Of a stretch of 64,000 nucleotides of DNA, positions 46,468 to 55,483 are shown piece after piece (the stretch's first letter is position 1; every line of letters starts with the position of its first letter). Origin of the DNA: Dichotomicrobium thermohalophilum (GTDB lineage: Bacteria > Pseudomonadota > Alphaproteobacteria > Rhizobiales > Rhodomicrobiaceae); the NCBI RefSeq assembly GCF_003550175.1, contig NZ_QXDF01000001.1, positions 1,140,501 through 1,204,500 on the forward strand. The letters are read 5' to 3'. Below the pieces are notes generated by a model, which searched no databases, was not told where the DNA came from, and was given only the letters and a program-made list of their open reading frames with translations. The position numbers and the translations under genes were made by a program.

Positions 46468-48891
46468 CTAGTCGCTACGGGGCGGGCGGCCCAGCTCCTT
46501 TTCGACTTCCAGCACGTCGCGCGTTGTCTGCAGTACGCTGTCGGCATTGAGGCTCATCGAGTCGATTCCGATCTCGACAAGGAACCGCGCGATCTCCGGG
46601 TAGTCCGACGGCGCCTGCCCGCAGATGCCGATGTGCTTGCCGCTCGCGTGTGCGCCCTCGACCGCCATGCGTATCAGCTTGAGCATGCCGGGATCGCGCT
46701 CATCGAAGTCGAAGGCGACCAGCCCGGAATCGCGATCGACGCCGAGCGTGAGCTGGGTCAGGTCGTTCGAGCCGATGGAGAAACCGTCGAACAACTCGGC
46801 GAAGGCCTCTGCCTGCAGCACGTTGTTGGGGATCTCGCACATCACGTAGATTTCCAGGCCGTTCTCGCCGCGTTTCAGGCCGTGCTCAGCCATTGCCTCC
46901 AGCACGCGCTCCGCCTCATCGACCCGGCGGCAGAACGGGATCATGAGCCGGACATTGGTCAGCCCCATCGTCTCGCGCACGCGCTTCATGGCCGCACACT
47001 CCAGCCCGAAGCCCTCGGCATAGTCGGGATGGGCGTAGCGCGAGGCGCCGCGAAAGCCGAGCATCGGGTTCTCTTCCTCTGGCTCAAAGAAGCGCCCGCC
47101 GATGAGCCGCGCATATTCGTTCGTCTTGAAGTCGGACATGCGCACGATCACCGGCTCGGGGTAGAAGGCCGCCGCAATGGTCCCGACACCTTCGGACAGC
47201 CGCTCGATGAAGAAATCCGCCGGCCTGTCATAGCCCCGGGTCAGCCGCGCGATCTCGTCGCGTGCGCGCTCGTCCTCCACCTTCTCTGGGTGGAGCAGCG
47301 CCATCGGATGAACCTTGATGTATTCGTTGATGATGAATTCCATCCGCGCCAGGCCCACGCCGTCATTCGGCAGGAAGCTGAGCTGAAAGGCCGATTCCGG
47401 GTTGCCGACATTGATCATGATATGCGTGGCCGGACGCGCCAGCCCGCTCAGGTCGGTCTCCTGCGTTTCGTAGGCGAGCGCACCCTGATACACGCGGCCG
47501 ACATCGCCCTCCGCGCAGGACACCGTGACCTCGCCGGCGTCGGCCAGCTTTTCGCCCGCGTCTTCCGCGCCGACGACCGCCGGAATGCCGAGTTCGCGCG
47601 CCACGATGGCCGCGTGACAGGTCCGCCCGCCCCGCGCCGTCACGATCGCCGCGGCGGTCTTCATCACCGGCTCCCAGTCCGGCGTGGTGCTGTCGGCCAC
47701 GAGCACTTCCCCTGGCTTGAAGTCCGCAAGGTGCTGTGCATCCGGGATCACATGCGCCTTGCCGGTCGCGATCCGGTTGCCGACGGCGCGGCCCTTCGCC
47801 AGCACCGGCCCGCGCTCCTGGATATGGTAGGTCTTGAGGATCTCCCCCTTGCGCTGCGAGGCGACGGTCTCCGGCCGGGCTTGCACGATATAGAGTTGGC
47901 CGTCCTTGCCGTCCTTGGCCCATTCGATGTCCATCGGCCGGTCCTCGCCAGCCTGCGTGCTGTAATGCTTGGCGATGGCGATGGCCTGCCCGGCGAGGTC
48001 GAGCACATCCGCGTCCGAGATGCTGTAGCGTTGTTGATCGGCTTCGGGCGTCGGGAGATTGCGGGTCTGCTCGCGCGTGTGCCCTGTCGCGTAGACCATT
48101 TTCATCTGCTTGCCGCCAAGCCGCCGGCGCAGGACCGCTCGGTGGCCCTGTTCATAGGTCGGCTTGTGGACGTAGAATTCGTCCGGGTCGATGGTCCCCT
48201 GTACGACGTTCTCGCCGAGGCCGTAGGCGGCATTGATGAAGACCACGTCCTTGAAGCCCGTCTCGGTATCCAAGGAGAACATCACGCCGGCCGCGGCAAG
48301 GTCGGAGCGCACCATCTTCATCACGCCGATCGACAGCGCGACCTTGAAGTGATCGAAGCCGCGCTCGGCGCGGTAGCTGATGGCCCGGTCGGTGAAGATC
48401 GAGGCGAAGCAGCGCCGGCAGGCGTCGAGCAGCATCTCGTCGCCCTTGACGTTCAGATAGGTGTCGTGCTGCCCGGCAAAGCTGGCGCTCGGCAGGTCTT
48501 CGGCGGTGGCGGAGCTGCGCACGGCGAGGCTGAGGTCATCGCCGTATTCCGCTCGCAGCTTGGCGTAGGCTTCCGTGATTTCGTGGCGCAGCGTCTCGTT
48601 CATCCCGGCGCCGTAGACCAATTCGCGCGCAGTCGCTGCGCGCTCGGCCAGCGCCGTCACATCCGACTTGTCGAGATCGTCGAGGAGTTCATGCAGCCTA
48701 TCCCACGCGCCGGCCTCGGTGAGCATTTCGTAATAGGCGTCGGCGGTGATGGCGAAGCCGTTGGGCACCCGCACGCCCAGCGGTGTCAGTTCGCGGTACA
48801 GCTCGCCGATCGAGGCATTCTTCCCCCCGACGAGCGGGACATCGTCCAGCCCCAGCTCGGAGAACCAGCGGATGTAGCGGGCGGTGGGCAT
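46468..48891 (-). CDS. ppsA: Phosphoenolpyruvate synthase
   Basis: 807 residues, the usual length. ATP-grasp domain at the N-terminus (LVGGKNASIGELYREL; RSSATAEDLPSASFAGQ), the swivelling phosphohistidine domain with RTCHAAIVARELGIPAVVG near 423 and the PEP/pyruvate TIM barrel with GICGQAPSDYPEIARFL near 755. Converts pyruvate, ATP and water to PEP, AMP and phosphate for gluconeogenesis. It starts 9 bases after the stop of the FBP aldolase/phosphatase gene, so the two are cotranscribed. An 85-base repeat lies between its stop and the acyl-CoA dehydrogenase. Confidence 0.96.
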   Translation of the reverse strand: MPTARYIRWFSELGLDDVPLVGGKNASIGELYRELTPLGVRVPNGFAITADAYYEMLTEAGAWDRLHELLDDLDKSDVTALAERAATARELVYGAGMNETLRHEITEAYAKLRAEYGDDLSLAVRSSATAEDLPSASFAGQHDTYLNVKGDEMLLDACRRCFASIFTDRAISYRAERGFDHFKVALSIGVMKMVRSDLAAAGVMFSLDTETGFKDVVFINAAYGLGENVVQGTIDPDEFYVHKPTYEQGHRAVLRRRLGGKQMKMVYATGHTREQTRNLPTPEADQQRYSISDADVLDLAGQAIAIAKHYSTQAGEDRPMDIEWAKDGKDGQLYIVQARPETVASQRKGEILKTYHIQERGPVLAKGRAVGNRIATGKAHVIPDAQHLADFKPGEVLVADSTTPDWEPVMKTAAAIVTARGGRTCHAAIVARELGIPAVVGAEDAGEKLADAGEVTVSCAEGDVGRVYQGALAYETQETDLSGLARPATHIMINVGNPESAFQLSFLPNDGVGLARMEFIINEYIKVHPMALLHPEKVEDERARDEIARLTRGYDRPADFFIERLSEGVGTIAAAFYPEPVIVRMSDFKTNEYARLIGGRFFEPEEENPMLGFRGASRYAHPDYAEGFGLECAAMKRVRETMGLTNVRLMIPFCRRVDEAERVLEAMAEHGLKRGENGLEIYVMCEIPNNVLQAEAFAELFDGFSIGSNDLTQLTLGVDRDSGLVAFDFDERDPGMLKLIRMAVEGAHASGKHIGICGQAPSDYPEIARFLVEIGIDSMSLNADSVLQTTRDVLEVEKELGRPPRSD

Positions 48892-48900
48892 GGGCCGGCC

Positions 48901-50007
48901 TTACTCCGACTCATCCACCCAGCGGTCTTTGAACTTCTCCATGAGTTGCGGCATGGTCGTGTATTCCATCTCGTCCAGGCCGAGACGGTGCGGCTCGAAT
49001 GGCCCGTGGCGGCGCAGATAATCCGCGACCTCGTTGGCTTGCGCGCGGGCGCGGTCGAAGGCCGGGTCGGCGAACATGTCGCGCGCGCCGATGAGCTTGC
49101 CCTCGGCGACCTGGAAACCAGCGGCGATGACCCGCGGCGGACCGTCGAAGCGCGACGGCGTGGCGTCCTCGAAGCTGCACGGCATGAGCGGCCCATGATG
49201 CGAGCCGCGCATCCAGCCTTCCGCCGTATGGGCGAAGGTGAATGGCTCCAGCGTCTCGCCCACCGCCGGCAGCCCGGACTGGCAGCGGGTCACGAGCACA
49301 GGGTCATCCTTGCCCACATATTTGCCGGCGATCAGGCTGAGCCGTTGCGTTGACGCCGAGGCCGCGATCATCCCGTCCATGCGGCGATAGACATGCTTGA
49401 TCATGTACCGGCGCGGCGCGCCGATGAACATGAGCATCTCGTACATCTCTTCCGGGCAGACGAAGCGGATGCTCTTGTGATCGATCACATCCATGACCTC
49501 GAACTCGAAGCCCTGGTGCATCTTGGTGTCGATCACGAGACCCGGCGAATTGAACGGGTTGGCGTAGATGTTGAACAGCGGCAGGTTCCATGCGCCGGGT
49601 GAGGTCTTGTCGGCCATGAACACGATGACCGGTTCGCTCGGGCGCTCCTCGAATTCCATCTCCGCGACGCCCGGGCCCATGCCCGTGATATTGCCCGCGA
49701 AGGTATCCGACAGCAGGTCCTGACCCGCGCCGTAAAGCTTCAGGCTCTTGGCGGTTTCGGTGCAGGCGACGAAGGTGTCCCACGCGAACTGGTGAACCTC
49801 GCTGTTATCGACGCCGTGCCGGTGCGTCATGATGAGCTGCAGGTCGTCGCCGCAGTTCGTCACGTAGGCATCTATGAGCAGCCCGGAACTGATCGCCTCG
49901 GCGGTCTGCTTGCGCGCGGTTTCCAGCAGTTCGGGGTGGACGTTGGAGTGGCCGACATAGCCGCCCACATCGGCCTTGATGACGCTGAATGTGAGAAGAT
50001 CAGCCAT
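48901..50007 (-). CDS. fbp: Bifunctional fructose-1,6-bisphosphate aldolase/phosphatase (archaeal type)
   Basis: 368 residues from ATG 50007 (GAGGTTGCAG upstream). The sequence is that of the FBPA/P family, unrelated to class I-III FBPases: start TFSVIKADVGGYVGHSNVHP, the metal-binding pair in TNCGDDLQLIMTHRHG, TGMGPGVAEMEFEERPSEP and the central segment with KTSPGAWNLPLFNIYANPFN (quoted in part), which contributes to the shared active site. It makes FBP from triose phosphates and dephosphorylates it to fructose 6-phosphate in one irreversible step. Known mainly from archaea and some early-branching or thermophilic bacteria. The coupling to ppsA fits an anabolic gluconeogenic role. Confidence 0.93.
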   Translation of the reverse strand: MADLLTFSVIKADVGGYVGHSNVHPELLETARKQTAEAISSGLLIDAYVTNCGDDLQLIMTHRHGVDNSEVHQFAWDTFVACTETAKSLKLYGAGQDLLSDTFAGNITGMGPGVAEMEFEERPSEPVIVFMADKTSPGAWNLPLFNIYANPFNSPGLVIDTKMHQGFEFEVMDVIDHKSIRFVCPEEMYEMLMFIGAPRRYMIKHVYRRMDGMIAASASTQRLSLIAGKYVGKDDPVLVTRCQSGLPAVGETLEPFTFAHTAEGWMRGSHHGPLMPCSFEDATPSRFDGPPRVIAAGFQVAEGKLIGARDMFADPAFDRARAQANEVADYLRRHGPFEPHRLGLDEMEYTTMPQLMEKFKDRWVDESE

Positions 50008-50034
50008 CTGCAACCTCGCTTTCGATGGACGTTC

Positions 50035-50089
50035 CCTTAACAATAGCCTACGCGCACGGACCGTGGGCGGTCCTTTACGGTTGTTAAGG
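50035..50089. promoter_or_regulatory. Nested inverted repeats between the GH65 and FBPA/P genes
   Basis: Perfect 9-base arms CCTTAACAA (50035-50043) and TTGTTAAGG (50081-50089) enclose a second hairpin GGACC (50058-50062) / GGTCC (50069-50073). The block fills most of the 89-base gap upstream of the FBPA/P start, and could be an operator dyad or a folded leader. No matching regulator known. Confidence 0.5.
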
Positions 50090-50096
50090 CGCGCCG

Positions 50097-53000
50097 CTAG
50101 CTCAGCGGGCGTTCAAGCGTCTTGCCGGGCCGGATCGTGCAGGGTTCGCCGTTGATGAAGACCTCGGCCGGCTCCTTGGCGTAGTGCGCCGCGTGCAGCC
50201 GGATCGCGTCTCGCCCGATATGCACGTCCAGTTCGTTGTTCTGGTAAACCATCGTGAAGGAGAGCTCGTTGAGCTCGTCCGGCAGACAGGGATGCAGCCA
50301 CAGGCGCCCGTGGCGCAGTTCCATGCCGGCATAGCATCGCTGGATGATGTCCACCGTGGCGGCCATGGCGCCGAGATGGATGCCCTCGTGGGTGGTGCTG
50401 TTTTCCCGGTAGGCGACGTCGTTCCTGAGCGCCTCGTGGAACAGTCGCCAGGAGCGTTCGCGGTCGGCGCGTGCCAGCACCCAGGAATGGACAACGCGGC
50501 TGAGCGACGAGCCGTGCGCGGTGCGCCTGAGATAATACTCGACATTGCGCGGGATCGAGGCCGGGTCGAAGTCATAGCCGAGCTGGTGCAGAAGGGCGGT
50601 GAGCTGTTCCGCGGAGAAAAGGTAGAACAGCATCAGCACATCGGCCTGTTTCGAGAGCTTGTAGCGGTTCGGTGTATCGCCTTCGGCCTCCAGGATACGG
50701 TCGAGCCGCTCGATCGTGTCGTATTTCTCGCGGTAGCCCTCCCAGTCGAACTCCTTCAGCGTTTCATACCCCTCGAACTGGCTGATGAGTCCATCGTCGT
50801 GGAACGGCACGAACATCTTGTGTTTGATGTCGGCCCAGTGATCCAGCTCGTCATCCGTAAGCGCGATGTCCTCGCGGATTTCCTGCCGCCAGCCCGGTGG
50901 CAAAAGGTCCAGGCACTCCTGGGCCGTGCTGAGGCACCAGACCGCCATGATGTTCGTGTAGGCGTTGTTGTCGATGCCGGGGGTTTCGGCGTCAGGATAG
51001 CCGTCGTGGTACTCGTCCGGGCCCATCACGCCCCGGATCTCATATCGCTCGCGCGAAGGGTTCCATTGCGTGAGGCTGGCCCAGAACCGCCCGATCTCCA
51101 GAAGCATCTCGGCCCCGCAGCGGCGCAAAAACTGGATATCCGACGTGGCCTGATAGTGCTGCCAGACATTGTAGGCGATGGCCGCGCTGACATGCCGCTG
51201 GAGGTGGGTGTTGTCAGGTATCCAGCGGCCCGATTTCGGGTTGAGATGCAGCCGCTGGCTTTCTTCCCGGCCATTGCTGCCGCTCTGCCAGGGGTACATG
51301 GCGCCCTTGAAGCCGGCCTGCCTGGCCAGACGGCGGGCTGCGTCAAGCCGGCGATGGCGATAGTCGATCAGCGCCCGTGCAATCTCGGGAAAGCGGATGT
51401 TGAAGAAGGGAAAAATGAACAACTCATCCCAGAAGACGTGCCCGCGATACGCCTCGCCATGCAGGCCTCGCGCCGGAACGCCCGCGTCAAATTCCACCGT
51501 GTTCGGCGACATTACCTGCAGCAGGTGAAAGGCGTGCAGGCGCAGTAACTTGGTCGGGTGGTCGATGCCACCGTCGCGGATGGCGATTTCGGCGCGCTGC
51601 CACAGCCGGTCCCAGGCATCGGCATGGCTGCGCTCCAGATCGGGGAAGCGCGGGGCGCGCTCGACCGCGTTGCAGGCTTCTAGAGCGGCCTCGGAAATCG
51701 CCGTGTCGCGGGAAGTGTAGAGCGCAACGATCTTCTCGACGCTGACCGGCCGGCCTTCCTGAAGCGCAAAGTTCAGGTCTTCCGCGACATGACCGGCTTC
51801 GCTGGTGAGCGTCCGCGTGCAATCGATCGCCGTGCCATTGCGGTAAACGGTCGTGCGTGCGGCTTGCGCCATCTCGATGCGCGATTGCTTGGTGCGCACG
51901 CGCAGCCAGATCGGCGTCTCCTCGCCGTTGCCCTGACCGGTCGGCTCCAGATGATCGCCGCGCAGATCGCCGTAGCGCGCGACGCCACTGTTTGTTACCC
52001 GACCGTCGAGTGCGGAGCGAAGCTGAACCGGGCCCGACCAGTTTTCGGCGGTGATGATCGTCTTGATCCCGGCGTAGTGGCGCGCGGTCATGTGGACGAA
52101 GCGCCGGCTCTCGATACGCGTGCGTCGCCCCTGTGCGTCTTCGATGCGCAACGTGCGCAAGAGCAGGCCGTGGCGCAGGTTTAGCTCCAGGCGATAGTCG
52201 AGGATGTTTGCTTTCGTCAGCTCCAGCCAGTCACCGTCTTCGGGCCGGAAGTTGAGCGGCAGCCAGTTGGGGAAATTGACCAGGTCCTCGTTCTCGATAA
52301 CCTCCCCGGCGATGTGCGTCTTCAGCCGGTCGTAGCCGCCCGCGAGATACGTGCCCGGATAGTGGACATCGTCCGCGCTTGCCTCCTGCGCCGCGCCCCG
52401 CGTGGCGAAATAGCCGTTGCCGAGCGTGCACAGGGCCTCGCGTAGGCCCTCTTGCTCCGGCGCGAAGCCGTCGCAGACCAGCGACCACTGGTGCCGGTCG
52501 CGATCCGGGTTCGCCGGCGCATCGACGACGATCCGCCCGAAATCGCTGACCACCACATCCGCGCCATGGCGCATGAGCGCGTGCCCGGCTTCCTGCCGAT
52601 CGACGCCGATAACCAGACCGAAGCCGCCCCGGCGGCCCGCCTCGACCCCCACCAGCGCATCCTCGAAGACGATGCTGCGGCGCGGTGCTGCCTCCAGCCG
52701 GCGCGCGCATTCGACAAAGCTGTCCGGCGCCGGTTTGCCTTGCAGGTTGGACTCTGCGATGTCCACGCCGTCAACGCGGGCATCGAACAGGTTTTCCAGC
52801 CCGGCCGCCTCGACGATCAGTGCGCCGTTCCGGCTTGCGGTGACCATTCCGACCTTGATGCCGGCCGCCCGCAGCTTGCGGATCAGTGCGGGCGCGTCCT
52901 CGAACACCTTGACGCCTTCGCTCGCAACGGCTTCCCGGAAATGCGCGTTCTTGGCGTTGCCGAGCGCGCAGATTGTGTCCATGCCGGGCGCATCGGACGG

Positions 53001-53267
53001 ATCGCCACAGGGCAGGGTGATGCCGCGCGAGTCGAGGAAGCTCTGCACACCCTCGTAGCGCGGCCGGCCGTCGACGTAGCCATAATAGTCGCGCTCGATT
53101 TGGAAAGGCTGGAAGTCCGGTCCCTGCCGCTGACGCAGGAAAGCATCGAACAGGCGCTTCCACGCACTGGCATGTGTCCGGGCCGTGTCGGTGATGACGC
53201 CGTCGAGGTCGAAGATGGCCGCGTCGAAGTGGTCGGCAGAGATCGCGATGGTTTCGGTCGCCGGCAT
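50097..53267 (-). CDS. Fusion of beta-phosphoglucomutase-like HAD and GH65 disaccharide phosphorylase
   Basis: 1056 residues from ATG 53267. Residues 1-235 are a HAD-IA phosphatase/mutase domain: FDLDGVITDTA at about 17-27, GKPAPDSF, SIVFEDALVGVEAG. The rest is glycoside hydrolase family 65: N-terminal beta-sandwich with TLGNGYFATRGAAQEA, and an (alpha/alpha)6 barrel from about 560 with HVFWDELFIFPFF, MYPWQSGSNGREESQ and GVMGPDEYHDGYPD near 745-758, in which the Glu is the expected general acid. GH65 enzymes phosphorolyse alpha-disaccharides (maltose, trehalose, kojibiose and others) to beta-glucose 1-phosphate, which the fused mutase would turn into glucose 6-phosphate. Substrate cannot be read from sequence. 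It lies 89 bases upstream of FBPA/P on the same strand. Confidence 0.9.
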   Translation of the reverse strand: MPATETIAISADHFDAAIFDLDGVITDTARTHASAWKRLFDAFLRQRQGPDFQPFQIERDYYGYVDGRPRYEGVQSFLDSRGITLPCGDPSDAPGMDTICALGNAKNAHFREAVASEGVKVFEDAPALIRKLRAAGIKVGMVTASRNGALIVEAAGLENLFDARVDGVDIAESNLQGKPAPDSFVECARRLEAAPRRSIVFEDALVGVEAGRRGGFGLVIGVDRQEAGHALMRHGADVVVSDFGRIVVDAPANPDRDRHQWSLVCDGFAPEQEGLREALCTLGNGYFATRGAAQEASADDVHYPGTYLAGGYDRLKTHIAGEVIENEDLVNFPNWLPLNFRPEDGDWLELTKANILDYRLELNLRHGLLLRTLRIEDAQGRRTRIESRRFVHMTARHYAGIKTIITAENWSGPVQLRSALDGRVTNSGVARYGDLRGDHLEPTGQGNGEETPIWLRVRTKQSRIEMAQAARTTVYRNGTAIDCTRTLTSEAGHVAEDLNFALQEGRPVSVEKIVALYTSRDTAISEAALEACNAVERAPRFPDLERSHADAWDRLWQRAEIAIRDGGIDHPTKLLRLHAFHLLQVMSPNTVEFDAGVPARGLHGEAYRGHVFWDELFIFPFFNIRFPEIARALIDYRHRRLDAARRLARQAGFKGAMYPWQSGSNGREESQRLHLNPKSGRWIPDNTHLQRHVSAAIAYNVWQHYQATSDIQFLRRCGAEMLLEIGRFWASLTQWNPSRERYEIRGVMGPDEYHDGYPDAETPGIDNNAYTNIMAVWCLSTAQECLDLLPPGWRQEIREDIALTDDELDHWADIKHKMFVPFHDDGLISQFEGYETLKEFDWEGYREKYDTIERLDRILEAEGDTPNRYKLSKQADVLMLFYLFSAEQLTALLHQLGYDFDPASIPRNVEYYLRRTAHGSSLSRVVHSWVLARADRERSWRLFHEALRNDVAYRENSTTHEGIHLGAMAATVDIIQRCYAGMELRHGRLWLHPCLPDELNELSFTMVYQNNELDVHIGRDAIRLHAAHYAKEPAEVFINGEPCTIRPGKTLERPLS

Positions 53268-53348
53268 AGCGGTAGCCTGAATATCCCCTTGTCTGTTGAC
53301 GCACAATAACACGGAGCGGGGCGGGCGCGTTCCGGAAAGGTGTGAGGG

Positions 53349-54503
53349 TTAAGGGCCGGACGCCGTGCGATGACCGAAAACCAGGCGGACGAGCAGGGCA
53401 CGGATGCTCTCTGCCACCCCGCCCACGAGCAGACCCCAGAATGGGTCAAAGACGGCCGTCACCCCCGCGGTGATGGCAATAACCGGCCAACAGGAGGGGC
53501 GGGAGTCGAACAGCCGCTTGCTGATGGCCAGTTCGCCCGCCGCGAAGAGCAGGAGTGCGCCCAGTCCGGCCGCCGGGATCGCCGCAAACATCATTGCGGC
53601 AATCTCTGCGGGGGCAAGCGCCAGCCCGAGGAATGCCAGCCCCAGAATGAGCGGCGCCGCGCCGCTGCGCGCGCCAAAGCGGTAATGCGCCGCCAGCCCG
53701 CCCGCGCCGTGACACATGGGTAGCGCGCCAAACGGCGCCAGGGCGATATTCGCCAGACCGCTGGTCGTTGCCAGCCGCCGGGTCGTCACGTGCTCAGCCT
53801 CCTTGCCGAAATAGTCGCCAGCGATCAGCGCGGTGAGCAGCACGGCGTTGGTGAGCGTGAGCGCGAGTTGCGGCAGAACGAGCTGAGAGACCGCGCCCTC
53901 AAGTTCAGCCACTGATGGCCACAATTCCCGGAGCGAGAGCGTCTGGACGGCCCCAAGCGCGGCATTCTGCACGCCGAACACCTGCCCCAGCACGATCGCA
54001 ACGGCGACACCGAGCAGCGCAGTCGGCAGCTTCGGCGCGACGAACATCAGCGCGAGCACGGCGAGCACCACGCCCCCGATCGCCGGGTGGCCGGCCATCA
54101 GCTCCAGCGCCACCGCGCCCAGCGCCAACCCCAGCCCAAGCTGCAAACCGGCAATGATGGACTGTGGCACGATCCGCGCGAACCGTGTGATCAGCCCTGT
54201 TAGCCCGAGCACCAGCAGCACAACGCCCGTCAAAACGCCGCCCGCCGCCAGCATCGCCGGAGTCACTGCGCCCGTCATTGCGATCGCGGCCATCGCTTTC
54301 ATGGGCTGCACCGGCACCGGCAGCCGGTAGATCAGCGCTGTCGCGACGTAGAACAGCCCGAAGCCCGCCAGCACGCCTGCCGGCGCAAGCCCCGCGACCG
54401 CGATCGCGCCCAGAGCCAGTGGCAAAAGCGTGCCGAGGTCGCCGAGCGCGCCGCTCAGCTCCTGCGCGGACCAGCGATAAGGGGTGCCGCGATCGACAGT
54501 CAC
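53349..54503 (-). CDS. Molybdate transporter of the MOT1 family
   Basis: 384 residues and about ten membrane helices. The N-terminal WSAQELSGALGDLGTLLPLALGA (quoted in part as ELSGALGDLGTLLP) and PVPVQPMKAMAAIA are the diagnostic MOT1 motifs; a second pattern PMCHGAGGLAAHYRFGARSG occurs near the middle. The family transports molybdate and is distantly related to SulP sulfate transporters. It is divergent from the ABC-type molybdate genes that begin at 54719, supporting the same substrate. No STAS domain. Confidence 0.87.
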   Translation of the reverse strand: MTVDRGTPYRWSAQELSGALGDLGTLLPLALGAIAVAGLAPAGVLAGFGLFYVATALIYRLPVPVQPMKAMAAIAMTGAVTPAMLAAGGVLTGVVLLVLGLTGLITRFARIVPQSIIAGLQLGLGLALGAVALELMAGHPAIGGVVLAVLALMFVAPKLPTALLGVAVAIVLGQVFGVQNAALGAVQTLSLRELWPSVAELEGAVSQLVLPQLALTLTNAVLLTALIAGDYFGKEAEHVTTRRLATTSGLANIALAPFGALPMCHGAGGLAAHYRFGARSGAAPLILGLAFLGLALAPAEIAAMMFAAIPAAGLGALLLFAAGELAISKRLFDSRPSCWPVIAITAGVTAVFDPFWGLLVGGVAESIRALLVRLVFGHRTASGP

Positions 54504-54718
54504 ATCCTCACTCCGGATCGTTCTTTAGAATCATTTTGACCAGCCTCGGCCGGGTGATGCAACGCTTTCGCTCAGATGGACGCAGAAGACAAAATTCTGC
54601 ATAACACTGCAGGCTTGCGCAGAGTTGGAAGTGCTCGGCCTTTCGATTGGCCACGGACAGGCAAGGGCGGCAATGTTAGGCTGCACGGCAGAACCGAACC
54701 CGAACCAGTGAGGGGGCG

Positions 54719-55483
54719 ATGACCGTTCAGGATATTCCCGTTGTGGTGTTCGCCGCCGGCAGCCTCGAGGCACCGCTCAATCGAATCGCTGACAGTTTCA
54801 CGGCGGCCTTTCACGACAAGGTGCAACCCTATTTCGGCCCGTCCGGCGTGCTGCGCCAGGAGATTGAATGGGGGGAGACGGCGCATGTCTTTGCGTCCGC
54901 GAACATGGAACACCCCGGCGCGCTCGAAGCCGAGGGCGGGGGCGGCCCGGTGGCGCTGTTTGCGCGAAATGCGCTGTGCGCGCTGGCGCGCGGGGACATG
55001 ACGGTGACGCCGGATACGCTGCTCGATGTCCTGCTGAAGGATGACATTACCGTGGGTATCTCGACGCCGAAGGCCGACCCGTCAGGTGATTATGCCCTGG
55101 CGATGTTCGAACGGGCTGAGGCGGTCGCGCCCGGCGCTGCGGATCGCCTGAAAGCCAAGGCGCTGACGCTCACCGGCGCGCCGGAGAGCACCCCGCCGCC
55201 TGAAGGGCACAACCCCTACGCCTGGGTGATCGAGGAGGGCGCGGCCGATATCTTCCTGACTTACCGCACCAATGCCGCGCGGGCCGTCGTGCAGAAGCCC
55301 GACCTGCAAATGGTCGCGCTGCCACCGCAACTCGCCGTGAGTGCCGACTATGGCCTTATGGTGATGAACGGCGCGCCCGAGGCGGCCTGGCGCTTCGCGC
55401 TCTATGTCCTCTCGCCGGCCGGCCAGGCCATCCTCGCCGAATACGGGTTCGATGCCGTCAACCTGCCCCAAGGAGACCGCTAG
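54719..55483 (+). CDS. ModA/TupA-like substrate-binding protein lacking a signal peptide
   Basis: 254 residues. Extracellular-solute-binding family 11: VVVFAAGSLEAPLNRIADSF at the start, GPSGVLRQEIEWGETAHVFASAN with the conserved Ser/Gly ligands, and ALFARNALCALAR. The frame is closed by a TAG at 54677-54679 and no upstream start exists, so the protein begins at the binding fold with no signal sequence, unlike normal ModA. AGGGGG precedes the ATG. It is directly followed (0 bases) by the MolB-like gene. It may act as a cytoplasmic oxyanion sensor or store, or use another export route. Confidence 0.8.
   Translation: MTVQDIPVVVFAAGSLEAPLNRIADSFTAAFHDKVQPYFGPSGVLRQEIEWGETAHVFASANMEHPGALEAEGGGGPVALFARNALCALARGDMTVTPDTLLDVLLKDDITVGISTPKADPSGDYALAMFERAEAVAPGAADRLKAKALTLTGAPESTPPPEGHNPYAWVIEEGAADIFLTYRTNAARAVVQKPDLQMVALPPQLAVSADYGLMVMNGAPEAAWRFALYVLSPAGQAILAEYGFDAVNLPQGDR

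Noticed and set aside
46450-49353. 967-codon plus-strand frame antisense to ppsA and FBPA/P
   Set aside because: Both minus-strand proteins carry full catalytic motifs; the plus frame is a codon-bias shadow.
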